From Enterococcus_E cecorum_C (lineage in GTDB: Bacteria; Bacillota; Bacilli; Lactobacillales; Enterococcaceae), in contig NZ_JBQKFH010000007.1 of the NCBI RefSeq assembly GCF_052119425.1, positions 1 through 64,000 on the forward strand: a stretch of DNA of 64,000 bases, in the 5' to 3' direction. How positions within the stretch are numbered: position 1 is the first letter of the stretch; every line of letters begins with the position of its first letter. The notes under the pieces were generated by a model, which saw only the letters and a list, made by a program, of their open reading frames with translations, made no database searches and was not told the DNA's origin. This document shows, one piece after another, positions 15,578-24,179 of this stretch. The position numbers were made by a program, and so were the translations under genes.

Positions 15578-16912
15578 ATGCCTTCTTTAAATGAACTTTG
15601 GACACAGCTACAAAAAATTTATAAAGATGAGATGAGTACGGTGAGTTACAACACCTGGATTGAAAGTGCTCATCCTATTTCATTTGAAGGTAATGAACTA
15701 TTAATTGAAGTTCCGAGTGCTTTACATAAAAAATATTGGGAAGACAATTTAGCGGGAAAAATCGTTGAAACTGGCTATCTATTATATGGTAGCGAGGTCA
15801 TTCCTAATTTTTTGCCAGCCGATGAAAGACGTCAGCAAAAAACACAAGAGGCACAGCAAAAAACAGAGAAAAAGGAACAAAACAAACAAAAAACACTCCT
15901 AAATCCGAAATACACCTTTGATACCTTTGTCATCGGGAAAGGCAACCAGATGGCCCATGCAGCAGCCTTAGTCGTAGCCGAAGATCCAGGTTCGATTTAT
16001 AATCCGCTGTTTTTCTACGGAGGTGTCGGTTTAGGGAAGACGCACTTGATGCACGCAATTGGCCATCAAATGCTGTTAAAACGCCCAAATGCCAAGATTA
16101 AATATGTCAGCAGCGAAAATTTCACCAACGATTTCATCTATTCTATTCAAAAAAATCGCATGGAAGAATTTCGGAATGAATATCGCACCGTTGACCTGCT
16201 TTTAGTCGATGATATTCAATTTTTGGTCAATAAAGAGGGCACCCAAGAAGAGTTTTTCAATACTTTTGAAGAGCTTTACCGCAATAACAAGCAGATTGTC
16301 CTCACTTCAGACCGTCTGCCAAATGAAATTCCGACCTTGCCAGAACGTTTGGTATCGCGCTTTGCCTGGGGATTATCCGTAGACATTACGCCGCCGGATT
16401 TGGAAACCAGAACCGCGATTTTGCGTACCAAAGCCGAGGCCGAAAACTTAGAAATTCCAGATGATACCCTTAGCTACATCGCCGGTCAAATCGATTCGAA
16501 CATCCGTGAATTAGAAGGAGCCTTGGTGCGAGTACAAGCTTTTGCGACAATGCAAAATGCGGATATCACCACCAGTTTAGCCGCTGAAGCCTTGAAAGCA
16601 CTGAAAAATAGCCAGCCATTAACCCAGGTAACGATTCAAGACATTCAAGAGCAAGTGGCGAAGTATTATCATGTACAAGTCAAGGATTTGAAAGGCAAAA
16701 AACGGGTCAAAACCATCGTCGTACCAAGACAAATTGCGATGTATCTAGCCCGCGAATTAACCGATCATTCTTTACCAAAAATCGGAGCAGAGTTTGGCGG
16801 CAAGGATCATACCACCGTCATCCATGCGCATGAAAAGATTCAGCAGCTTCTTGGCAGTAATACCCAACTACAAGAAGAAATCGCCGAAATCAAAAATGCA
16901 CTCAATGGCTAA
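15578..16912 (+). CDS. dnaA: Chromosomal replication initiator DnaA
   Basis: 444 aa. Domain I at 1-80 ('YNTWIESAHPISFEGNELLIEVPS'), a short Gln/Lys-rich linker at about 85-105, the AAA+ domain III with Walker A 'GGVGLGKTHL', Walker B 'LLVDDIQFL' and sensor regions, and domain IV with the DnaA signature 'GKDHTTVIHAHEKI'. ATP-bound DnaA opens oriC. GAGGAGG precedes ATG 15578. The DnaA boxes on both sides of the gene are its own targets. Confidence 0.98.
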   Translation: MPSLNELWTQLQKIYKDEMSTVSYNTWIESAHPISFEGNELLIEVPSALHKKYWEDNLAGKIVETGYLLYGSEVIPNFLPADERRQQKTQEAQQKTEKKEQNKQKTLLNPKYTFDTFVIGKGNQMAHAAALVVAEDPGSIYNPLFFYGGVGLGKTHLMHAIGHQMLLKRPNAKIKYVSSENFTNDFIYSIQKNRMEEFRNEYRTVDLLLVDDIQFLVNKEGTQEEFFNTFEELYRNNKQIVLTSDRLPNEIPTLPERLVSRFAWGLSVDITPPDLETRTAILRTKAEAENLEIPDDTLSYIAGQIDSNIRELEGALVRVQAFATMQNADITTSLAAEALKALKNSQPLTQVTIQDIQEQVAKYYHVQVKDLKGKKRVKTIVVPRQIAMYLARELTDHSLPKIGAEFGGKDHTTVIHAHEKIQQLLGSNTQLQEEIAEIKNALNG

Positions 16913-17006
16913 TGTGGATAATTTGTGCGCAAGATTTAAAGTTGTCCACAAGTTTTCCACAGTGGATAAGCTTTATATTTCAAGGTTTTAGCCCTAGTTT
17001 TCCACA
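16913..17006. other. oriC: oriC, dnaA-dnaN DnaA-box cluster
   Basis: Five DnaA boxes: TGTGGATAA (16913), TTGTCCACA (16942), TTTTCCACA (16953), AGTGGATAA (16961), TTTTCCACA (16998). Together with the upstream cluster this makes a bipartite origin as in Bacillus subtilis. Confidence 0.9.
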
Positions 17007-17018
17007 ATAGTAACAAGC

Positions 17019-17066
17019 CTACTACTACTATTACTTTATATTTAATTAATATAATATAAAATAAGC
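17019..17066. other. DnaA-trio element and AT-rich unwinding region
   Basis: CTACTACTACTATTACTT at 17019-17036 is, on the opposite strand read 3'-5', GAT-GAT-GAT-GAT-AAT-GAA, the DnaA-trio pattern that guides DnaA filaments onto single-stranded DNA. It begins 12 bp after the last DnaA box and is followed by a nearly pure A/T stretch (17037-17066), the probable unwinding site. Confidence 0.8.
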
Positions 17067-17100
17067 GTACCAGATTAATAGAAAAGAGGATTTTCAACTG

Positions 17101-18231
17101 ATGAAAGTAACCTTAAATAGAAGCGTCTTTATGCAAGAATTACAAACCGCATTAAGAGCCATCCCAGGAAAAGCAACCATGCCAATCTTAACTGGGGTCA
17201 AAATGGAACTTACCCCTGATGGTATCTACTTAACAGGTAGCGATGCGGATGTCTCTATTGAAACCTTTTTAAGTAAAGAGAGTGAAAAAGCCCAAATGCA
17301 AATTGAGCAAACGGGTTCTGTTGTAATACAGGCGAGATTTTTTAATGAAATCGTGCGTCGTTTGCCAGAAGATACGTTAACGATTGAATTATTAAGTAAC
17401 CAACAAGTCAGCATCACCTCAGGAGAAGCGAATTTCGTGGTGGCTGGTTTAAGTGCCAGTGAATATCCACAATTACCGGAAGTTTCTAGCGCGACACCAT
17501 TGAAATTGCCGATTCCATTATTAAACCAAGTGATAGCCGAAACCGTATTTGCAGTCTCAACCCAAGAAACACGCCCAATTTTAACTGGGGTACATTTTAT
17601 TTTAGAAGAAAATCAATTAACAGCTGTAGCAACGGATTCTCATCGCCTAAGCCAACGTGTCATTCCATTAGAAGAAGCAGCTGCCAACTTTGATATGGTT
17701 ATTCCAGGTAAGAGCTTAGTCGAATTGTCTCGTAGTTTGCCTGAACATGAAGAATTTGTAGAAATTTCCATTATGGATAATCAAGTGATGTTTACAACCA
17801 GTACGATGAAATTCTACTCACGCTTATTAGAAGGCAATTATCCTGATACGCGTCGTTTGATTCCTACTAATTTTGAAACGAGCATTACTTTTAACGGACC
17901 ACAATTTTTACAATCCGTTGAACGTGCTTCTTTGCTATCTAATGAAGGTCGTTATAGCATTATTCGCCTATCAATTACCAATGAAGGCGTGATGTTATAT
18001 GGTCGCTCTCCGGAATTAGGGAAGGTAGAAGAACGCTTATCTTATGAAAAAGTCGAAGGAGAACCGCTAGAAATTTCCTTCAATCCAGAATATATGAAAG
18101 CTGCCTTACGCGCGTTTAAAGACAGCCAAATCGTGATCCGCTTCTTATCTGCGGTCCGTCCATTTATCTTAGAACCAGCAGAAGACAACGGCAACTTCGT
18201 CCAACTCATCACACCCGTCCGAACGAATTAA
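17101..18231 (+). CDS. dnaN: DNA polymerase III sliding clamp, beta subunit
   Basis: 376 aa, full length, with three repeated clamp domains; 'TVFAVSTQETRPILTGVHF' begins domain 2, and the C-terminus 'LSAVRPFILEPAEDNGNFVQLITPVR' is the conserved closing strand ending. The dimer encircles DNA and tethers the polymerase. AGAGGA lies 10 nt before ATG 17101. Followed by a palindromic-repeat fragment and a strong terminator. Confidence 0.98.
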   Translation: MKVTLNRSVFMQELQTALRAIPGKATMPILTGVKMELTPDGIYLTGSDADVSIETFLSKESEKAQMQIEQTGSVVIQARFFNEIVRRLPEDTLTIELLSNQQVSITSGEANFVVAGLSASEYPQLPEVSSATPLKLPIPLLNQVIAETVFAVSTQETRPILTGVHFILEENQLTAVATDSHRLSQRVIPLEEAAANFDMVIPGKSLVELSRSLPEHEEFVEISIMDNQVMFTTSTMKFYSRLLEGNYPDTRRLIPTNFETSITFNGPQFLQSVERASLLSNEGRYSIIRLSITNEGVMLYGRSPELGKVEERLSYEKVEGEPLEISFNPEYMKAALRAFKDSQIVIRFLSAVRPFILEPAEDNGNFVQLITPVRTN

Positions 18232-18235
18232 TCAA

Positions 18236-18267
18236 AGGATGTGAGCCGGGTCGGTCAGCTACGAGTT
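18236..18267. repeat. Fragment of the mnmE/jag repeat block, inverted
   Basis: AGGATGTGAGCCGGGTCGG and the following CAGCTACGAG are the reverse complement of 7443-7475. Immediately downstream of dnaN. Confidence 0.55.
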
Positions 18268-18282
18268 TAGAAGTAAATAAAG

Positions 18283-18329
18283 ATAAACCCCAACTACGCT
18301 AAGCATCAAGCGTGTAGTTGGGGTTATTT
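18283..18329 (+). terminator. Terminator of dnaN; left copy of a 47-bp direct repeat
   Basis: ACCCCAACTACGC pairs with GTAGTTGGGGT, followed by TATTTTTT. The same 47 bp recurs at 19077-19123 with one change, so the toxin-antitoxin pair lies between two copies of one terminator. Confidence 0.9.
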
Positions 18330-18424
18330 TTTATAGGGTTGAATAAACACAAAAAGAATTAGGATATTTATCATTGGATATTTATCATAATTATGCTAAA
18401 ATCAGGGGAGAGGAGTGATTTATT

Positions 18425-18694
18425 ATGAATCTTATTAGACCCGTTTCTGATTTAAGAAATAATTTTGCTGATATTTCAAAAACAGTACATGAAACTGCTC
18501 AACCCGTCTTTCTGACAAAAAACGGTTATGGTGACATGGTTGTTTTAAGTATGGAGGCATTTGAAAACTTACAACTTGAAAGTGAAGTATACTTTAAGCT
18601 ACAGGAAGCAGAAAAAGAGGCTGAACTAACAGATAAGCGTTATTCTTCAAAAGAGGTTTTAAAGGCGATGAAGGACGCTATTGGAGGAGAATAA
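18425..18694 (+). CDS. Phd/YefM-family antitoxin
   Basis: 89 aa. N-terminal DNA-binding fold 'LIRPVSDLRNNFADISKTV' and 'QPVFLTKNGYGDMVVLSMEAFENL' are typical of the Phd/YefM family; the acidic C-terminal half ('EAEKEAELTDKRYSSKEVLKAM') would wrap the toxin. GAGGAG upstream. Overlaps the start of the toxin gene region, so translation is probably coupled. It should repress its own promoter near 18380-18410. Confidence 0.9.
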   Translation: MNLIRPVSDLRNNFADISKTVHETAQPVFLTKNGYGDMVVLSMEAFENLQLESEVYFKLQEAEKEAELTDKRYSSKEVLKAMKDAIGGE

Positions 18695-18695
18695 A

Positions 18696-19007
18696 TTGTA
18701 TAAATTAGAATATCTGCCTATAGCAAAAAAAGATATGGTTGAAATAGTTCAGTATATTAGTAAAGAGTTACAAAATCCTGAAGCAGCTACTCGTTTGGCT
18801 ATGAATCTGACTGAAGCAGCAGAAAGTTTGCTTACTTTTCCATATTCAACTCCAGTTTACCAACCAATTCGCTCTGTGAAACATGAGTACCGAAAGATTT
18901 TGGTGCAAAATTACTTGATTTTTTACTGGATTGATGAAGAAAAAAAGTTAGTAACAATTGCTCGAGTTATTTATGCAAAACGAAATTATAATAGATTATT
19001 AGATTGA
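18696..19007 (+). CDS. RelE/ParE-family toxin
   Basis: 103 aa from TTG 18696, 2 nt after the antitoxin stop and 8 nt after GGAGG; an in-frame TTG at 18681 has no ribosome site. 'YLPIAKKDMVEIVQYISKEL', 'PVYQPIRSVKHEYRKILVQNYLIFYWID' and 'VTIARVIYAKRNYNRLL' match the RelE/ParE fold. Most likely a ribosome-dependent mRNase (RelE-like), with a gyrase poison (ParE-like) as the alternative. Confidence 0.88.
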   Translation: MYKLEYLPIAKKDMVEIVQYISKELQNPEAATRLAMNLTEAAESLLTFPYSTPVYQPIRSVKHEYRKILVQNYLIFYWIDEEKKLVTIARVIYAKRNYNRLLD

Positions 19008-19076
19008 TTCATTTGAATACTTGAATAGAAGTAACATAACTTGTTCAGTCATATTTTAAGTATGATTGACTATCAA

Positions 19077-19123
19077 ATAAACCCCAACTACGCCAAGCAT
19101 CAAGCGTGTAGTTGGGGTTATTT
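19077..19123 (+). terminator. Terminator of the toxin gene; right copy of the 47-bp repeat
   Basis: Identical to 18283-18329 except T to C at the eighteenth base of the shared block. The shorter T-run afterwards (TTATTTGA) suggests somewhat weaker termination. Confidence 0.85.
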
Positions 19124-19298
19124 GATATCCAGCATTATGAATGCGTTTTTTCAAGATAGTGTTTGAAAAAAGTAGTTATGAGAGCTAAAAGATACTGTCG
19201 CGATAGATTTACTTATTTTGCAAATTTTATCTTGTATTTGGAAATAAAATATGTTATCCTTTTGAAACATTAAAAAAAAGTGAGAAGAAGGTGAAAGA

Positions 19299-20510
19299 AT
19301 GAGACAGAAAAATGTGGATTTGCAAAACTCGAATCGTATCATGCTGTCGAGTATTACTTCAAGGGTAGGAAATGCGGTATTTGATTATGCCAACAAGATG
19401 ATTTTGGTCTCCGTTTTTGCGAGTAGGCCGTTGTTGATGTCTTTGTATCAGTCCTCAGAAACAATGATTGGGATTGTCTTTAATTTATTTGCAGGTGCTT
19501 TTGCTGATAAAGTGAACCGTAAAAAAATCTTGATCGTCACTGACTTTTTGAGTGGGATAACTTGTTTGATTGGCTTTTTATTCTTAGATACGCCTTATTT
19601 GTACTTGGCGATGCTAGTTGGTAATATCGTACTTGCGATTTTGTCCACGTATAACAGCCCGAGCTACAATGCGATGATTAAGGAAAGTATTACCGAAGAT
19701 TATATCGAGACGCACTTTTCACGTTTTACGCTGGCGAAGGAAATTTTCTCGATTGCCTCGCCAAGTATTGGGGTCCTCGTCTGGCAGTTGTTTGGCTTAA
19801 AAGTTTCTTACCTGTTTAATGCGGCAACGTTTCTGTTCTCGGCTTTCATCTCTAGTAAAATCGTGATTCAGCTACCTCCAAGCAAGAAAAAGCCCCAAGA
19901 ATCTATCTTCAAACAAATTGCAGAAGGGTTGCAGTACATGTTCAAGCACAAAACGATTATGTATCTGTTAATTATTTCGGCGATGGTGAATTTCTTTTTG
20001 AGTGGGTATAACTTAAGTATGCCTTATTTAAATAACTATTTTGCTAAAGAGATGAGCAACTTTTTCGGCGCAGCGTTAATTGCTGAATCGGTTGGAGCGA
20101 TTGTCTTTTCAGCTGTGAATACCAAACTTTCAAAAAATAAACAAAAAGAAGTTTCGCAAAATAAAATGTTATTATTCTTAGTTTTGTGTGGCTTATCAAT
20201 TGCACTTTTACCCTTGCAAGATGCCGTGTTCAAAAATGCTTACCTATCCTTGGTGCCGTTTGCTTTGATGGGTGGTTTTTTAACTATGTTTAATATCCAG
20301 TTCTTTACGATTGTTCAAAAGAGTGTTGATAGCGAATATGTTGGAAGAGTATACTCTGTTATTTTCACAATTGCCATTCTCTTTATGCCAGTCGGATCGA
20401 TTGTATTTGGCTTTATCTTAAATCCGGCCAATCTGCTTGTGATGCTGATTTGTGGCATCGGCGTCATCCTTTCAGTGGTCTTATACAAACTACTGCTGCT
20501 AGGTAAATAA
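19299..20510 (+). CDS. MFS transporter (MFS_3-like efflux protein)
   Basis: 403 aa with about 12 transmembrane segments. Between helices 2 and 3 is 'GAFADKVNRKKILIVTDF', the MFS loop; a basic central loop 'QLPPSKKKPQESIFKQI' separates the halves. The best guess is drug or peptide efflux, substrate unknown. GAAGGTG upstream. Own terminator at 20523. Confidence 0.8.
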   Translation: MRQKNVDLQNSNRIMLSSITSRVGNAVFDYANKMILVSVFASRPLLMSLYQSSETMIGIVFNLFAGAFADKVNRKKILIVTDFLSGITCLIGFLFLDTPYLYLAMLVGNIVLAILSTYNSPSYNAMIKESITEDYIETHFSRFTLAKEIFSIASPSIGVLVWQLFGLKVSYLFNAATFLFSAFISSKIVIQLPPSKKKPQESIFKQIAEGLQYMFKHKTIMYLLIISAMVNFFLSGYNLSMPYLNNYFAKEMSNFFGAALIAESVGAIVFSAVNTKLSKNKQKEVSQNKMLLFLVLCGLSIALLPLQDAVFKNAYLSLVPFALMGGFLTMFNIQFFTIVQKSVDSEYVGRVYSVIFTIAILFMPVGSIVFGFILNPANLLVMLICGIGVILSVVLYKLLLLGK

Positions 20511-20522
20511 TCATGAAAAGTA

Positions 20523-20554
20523 CCGTCAAGTAAGGGTTTCTTGCTTGGCGTATT
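20523..20554 (+). terminator. Terminator after the MFS gene
   Basis: CGTCAAGTAAG pairs with CTTGCTTGGCG, then a T-run (TATTTTTTT). The following 200 bp to the yaaA promoter hold no gene. Confidence 0.75.
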
Positions 20555-20744
20555 TTTTTGCTTTCAATCGGTGGGTGAAATGGCCGCTTTTTTGTTATGC
20601 TTTGGCTATTTTCAGAAAAGCTTTACCAAACGTACGAGCGGCTAGTTTTATGTTTAAGCAGATTTGGCCGAAAGCAAGCAAAAAACCTTAAAAGCACTAA
20701 AATAGCTGAAATCGAAAAATAACCGTTTAAAACTGGATATTCAT

Positions 20745-20773
20745 TTGTTTTCTGACCGCAAAAAAGGTATAAT
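20745..20773 (+). promoter_or_regulatory. Promoter of yaaA-recF-gyrBA
   Basis: -35 TTGTTT (20745-20750), 17-bp spacer, consensus -10 TATAAT (20768-20773), 35 bp before the yaaA start. Confidence 0.75.
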
Positions 20774-20808
20774 ATCTATGTACGCCTTAAAAAGAATTGA
20801 GGATGAAA

Positions 20809-21057
20809 ATGAAACAAAAAATTTTCTTACAAAGTGAATTTATGACACTTGGGCAGCTATTAAAAGAAGCCAATATTATCGCAAGTGGTGGACAGGCTAA
20901 ATGGTATTTGGCGGAAAATGCGGTGTATGTCGATGGTGAGTTAGAAAACCGCCGTGGCCGCAAGCTGTATGCCGGAATGATGGTCGAAACAAGCGAAGGG
21001 ACGTTCTTTATCAGCGAACCTGAGAAAAATGAGGAAGCAGATCATGTTTCTGAATAA
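20809..21057 (+). CDS. yaaA: S4-domain protein YaaA
   Basis: 82 aa from ATG 20809; GAGG at 20799-20802 gives good spacing, while the TTG at 20797 and the ATG at 20803 are too close. The S4-like RNA-binding fold is clear: 'MTLGQLLKEANIIASGGQAKWYLAENAVYVDGE'. Conserved between dnaN and recF in Firmicutes and thought to act in ribosome assembly. Overlaps recF by 14 nt. Confidence 0.93.
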   Translation: MKQKIFLQSEFMTLGQLLKEANIIASGGQAKWYLAENAVYVDGELENRRGRKLYAGMMVETSEGTFFISEPEKNEEADHVSE

Positions 21058-22183
21058 ACTACAATTAAAGCATTTTCGCAATTATGAGGAATTAAGTCTA
21101 GATTTCAAGAAGAATTTAGTGATTTTTTTGGGAGATAATGCGCAGGGCAAGACCAATATTTTAGAAAGTATTTATTGCCTGGCGCTTACCAAAAGTCATC
21201 GTACCAACAACGAACAAGAGTTGATTTCCTTTGAGGGCGATCAGGCTTATTTATTTGGTGAAGTCAAAAAAGGTCACCAGCAGATACCTTTAGAGTTATT
21301 TTTAACCAAGAAGGGCCGCAAATGCAAGGTCAATCATATCGAACAAAAACTTTTAAGCAGCTATATCGGACAAATGAATGTGATTTTATTTGCCCCAGAA
21401 GATCTTTCCTTAGTCAAGGGTAGTCCTCAAGTTCGCCGCAAGTTTCTCGATATGGAGATTGGCCAGATGAATCGGGTCTATTTATATGAGTTGCAACAGT
21501 ATCAAAAAATCTTAAAGCAGCGCAATCAATATTTGAAACAGGCAGCCATCAACCAGAAATTTGATGCTGTTTATTTTGAAATATTGACCGAACAACTCGT
21601 CGAACATGGCAGCAAAGTGTTATTGACCCGCGCGCAGTTCACGAAAGAATTGGAGCATTGGGCAAATGGTTTGCATCAAAAAATCAGTCATGAAAAAGAA
21701 ACCTTGACCTTGCGCTATGATAGCACGCTGAAATCATTGGATACGCTGGATTTAGCGCAAATTCAAGCGGAATACCAATCCAAGTTAGCTGAACAACTCG
21801 ACAAAGAGCGTCAACGCCAAAGCACGTTAATTGGCCCTCATCGTGATGATTTGTTATTCTTTATCAATGGCAAAAACGTGCAAAACTTTGGCTCACAAGG
21901 TCAACAGCGTACCACAGCTTTAAGTGTCAAATTGGCAGAGATTGACCTGATGCATCAAGAAACGGGTGAATATCCGATTTTGTTATTAGATGATGTGATG
22001 AGTGAGTTAGATGATTTAAGACAGCTCCATCTTTTACAGACGATTGAAAACAAGGTGCAGACTTTCTTAACGACCACGACTCTCAATCATTTAAAAGATA
22101 AAATGACATTAGAACCAGAGATTTATTATGTTTCACATGGAACAATTCAAACCAAAGCAAGTGAAGAAAGGAGCGGACTTTAG
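21044..22183 (+). CDS. recF: DNA replication and repair protein RecF
   Basis: 379 aa from ATG 21044 (AGGAAG upstream; the ATG at 21029 lacks a site). SMC-like ATPase: Walker A 'GDNAQGKTNILE', signature 'FGSQGQQRTTALSVKLAE', Walker B 'PILLLDDVMSELD'. It loads RecA at gaps together with RecO and RecR. The C-terminal tail 'SHGTIQTKASEERSGL' is normal. Confidence 0.97.
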   Translation: MFLNKLQLKHFRNYEELSLDFKKNLVIFLGDNAQGKTNILESIYCLALTKSHRTNNEQELISFEGDQAYLFGEVKKGHQQIPLELFLTKKGRKCKVNHIEQKLLSSYIGQMNVILFAPEDLSLVKGSPQVRRKFLDMEIGQMNRVYLYELQQYQKILKQRNQYLKQAAINQKFDAVYFEILTEQLVEHGSKVLLTRAQFTKELEHWANGLHQKISHEKETLTLRYDSTLKSLDTLDLAQIQAEYQSKLAEQLDKERQRQSTLIGPHRDDLLFFINGKNVQNFGSQGQQRTTALSVKLAEIDLMHQETGEYPILLLDDVMSELDDLRQLHLLQTIENKVQTFLTTTTLNHLKDKMTLEPEIYYVSHGTIQTKASEERSGL

Positions 22184-22209
22184 ATTTTTCTAGAGTCAAA
22201 TGTGAGTAA

Positions 22210-24159
22210 ATGGCAGATGAAAAGAAAGATTTAGCTGAATTAGCAAAACAATATGATGCCAGCCAAATCCAAGTATTAGAAGGCCTGGAAGCTGTTAGAA
22301 AACGTCCAGGAATGTATATCGGCTCAACCAGTTCAGAAGGTTTGCATCACCTTGTCTGGGAAATCGTGGATAATTCCATCGATGAAGCCCTAGCTGGTTT
22401 TGCGACAAATATTCAAGTCATCGTAGAAAAAGATAACAGTATTACCGTAATTGATGACGGTCGGGGGATTCCTGTAGATATTCAAGAAAAAACGGGCCGC
22501 CCTGCAGTGGAAACCGTCTTTACTGTCTTGCATGCCGGTGGGAAATTCGGCGGTGGCGGATATAAGGTATCTGGGGGACTACACGGGGTAGGTTCCTCCG
22601 TTGTGAATGCCTTGTCCACTAGCTTAGATGTCAAAGTCTACAAAGATGGCAAAATTTATTATCAAGAATATCGCCGCGGTCATGTCGTGGATGATTTGAA
22701 AGTAATCGGTGAGACTGAGCGCCACGGGACGACGGTTCATTTCGTGCCAGATCCTGAAATTTTTACCGAAACGATCGAATATAATTTTGATAAATTAGCC
22801 ACACGTATTAGAGAATTAGCCTTTTTAAATCGTGGCTTACACATTTCCATTGAAGATACTCGCTCAGAAGAACCTGAAAAGCGCGAATATTATTTTGAAG
22901 GTGGGATTAAGAGTTATGTCGAATATCTCAACCAAAATAAGACCGTGTTATTTGATGAACCAATTTATTTGGAAGGCGAGCAACAAGATATTACCGTTGA
23001 AGTTTCCTTACAGTATACGGATGGCTACCACAGCAATCTTTTAAGTTTTGCGAATAATATCCATACGTATGAAGGGGGCACGCACGAGTCAGGATTCAAG
23101 ACCGCTTTAACACGGGTGGTCAATGATTATGCCCGCAAGCAAAAGTTGATGAAAGAAAATGATGAAAACTTAAGCGGGGAAGATGTGCGTGAAGGGATTA
23201 CCGCGGTGATTTCCGTGAAGCATCCTGATCCACAATTTGAAGGACAAACCAAAACAAAATTGGGGAATTCCGAAGTTAGAGCTGTAACCGATCGTCTATT
23301 TTCTGAGCATTTATTGAAATTCTTGATGGAAAATCCAACGGTCGGCAAGCAAATCGTCGAAAAAGGCTTACTAGCTTCCAAAGCGCGCTTGGCAGCCAAA
23401 CGTGCACGCGAAATGACACGTCGCAAGGGTGCGCTAGAAATCAGCAACTTACCAGGTAAATTGGCGGATTGTTCAAGCAATGATCCAGAGCAATGCGAAT
23501 TATTCATAGTCGAAGGGGATTCTGCCGGTGGTTCTGCTAAACAAGGGCGTAACCGAGAATTCCAAGCCATTTTGCCAATCCGCGGGAAAATTTTAAACGT
23601 AGAAAAAGCTAGCATGGATAAAATTTTAGCCAATGATGAAATTCGCTCGTTATTTACAGCGATGGGGACTGGGTTTGGCGAAGATTTTGATGTCAGCAAG
23701 GCTCGTTATCATAAATTAGTGATTATGACCGATGCCGATGTCGATGGCGCCCATATCCGTACACTTTTATTAACGTTATTTTATCGTTATATGCGTCCGG
23801 TGGTGGAAGCCGGCTATGTTTATATCGCGCAACCACCTTTATATGGGGTGAAACAAGGCAAGAATATTACTTATGTGCAGCCAGGAAAAGATGCGGAAGA
23901 AAATCTGAAAAAAGTCATTGAAAGCCTACCGCAAACACCTAAACCAAGCGTTCAACGTTACAAAGGTCTAGGGGAAATGGATGATCATCAACTTTGGGAA
24001 ACTACGATGAATCCAGAAAACCGCTTGATGCTTCGAGTGAGTGTGGAAGATGCGATTGAAGCGGACCAAATCTTTGAAATGCTGATGGGTGATAAAGTCG
24101 AACCACGGCGCGCCTTTATTGAAGAAAATGCGCATTATGTACAGAACTTAGATATTTAA
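22210..24159 (+). CDS. gyrB: DNA gyrase subunit B
   Basis: 649 aa, full length. GHKL ATPase with 'EIVDNSIDEALAG', 'DDGRGIPV' and 'GGLHGVGSSVVNALS'; TOPRIM with 'EGDSAGGSAKQGRNREFQAI' and 'IMTDADVDGAHIRTLL'; C-terminal 'QRYKGLGEMD'. No strong ribosome site precedes ATG 22210 (the nearest purine-rich stretch, GAAAGGAG, is about 40 nt upstream). Supplies ATP-driven negative supercoiling with GyrA. Confidence 0.98.
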   Translation: MADEKKDLAELAKQYDASQIQVLEGLEAVRKRPGMYIGSTSSEGLHHLVWEIVDNSIDEALAGFATNIQVIVEKDNSITVIDDGRGIPVDIQEKTGRPAVETVFTVLHAGGKFGGGGYKVSGGLHGVGSSVVNALSTSLDVKVYKDGKIYYQEYRRGHVVDDLKVIGETERHGTTVHFVPDPEIFTETIEYNFDKLATRIRELAFLNRGLHISIEDTRSEEPEKREYYFEGGIKSYVEYLNQNKTVLFDEPIYLEGEQQDITVEVSLQYTDGYHSNLLSFANNIHTYEGGTHESGFKTALTRVVNDYARKQKLMKENDENLSGEDVREGITAVISVKHPDPQFEGQTKTKLGNSEVRAVTDRLFSEHLLKFLMENPTVGKQIVEKGLLASKARLAAKRAREMTRRKGALEISNLPGKLADCSSNDPEQCELFIVEGDSAGGSAKQGRNREFQAILPIRGKILNVEKASMDKILANDEIRSLFTAMGTGFGEDFDVSKARYHKLVIMTDADVDGAHIRTLLLTLFYRYMRPVVEAGYVYIAQPPLYGVKQGKNITYVQPGKDAEENLKKVIESLPQTPKPSVQRYKGLGEMDDHQLWETTMNPENRLMLRVSVEDAIEADQIFEMLMGDKVEPRRAFIEENAHYVQNLDI

Positions 24160-24179
24160 TCAGGAGGGAAGAATCGAAA

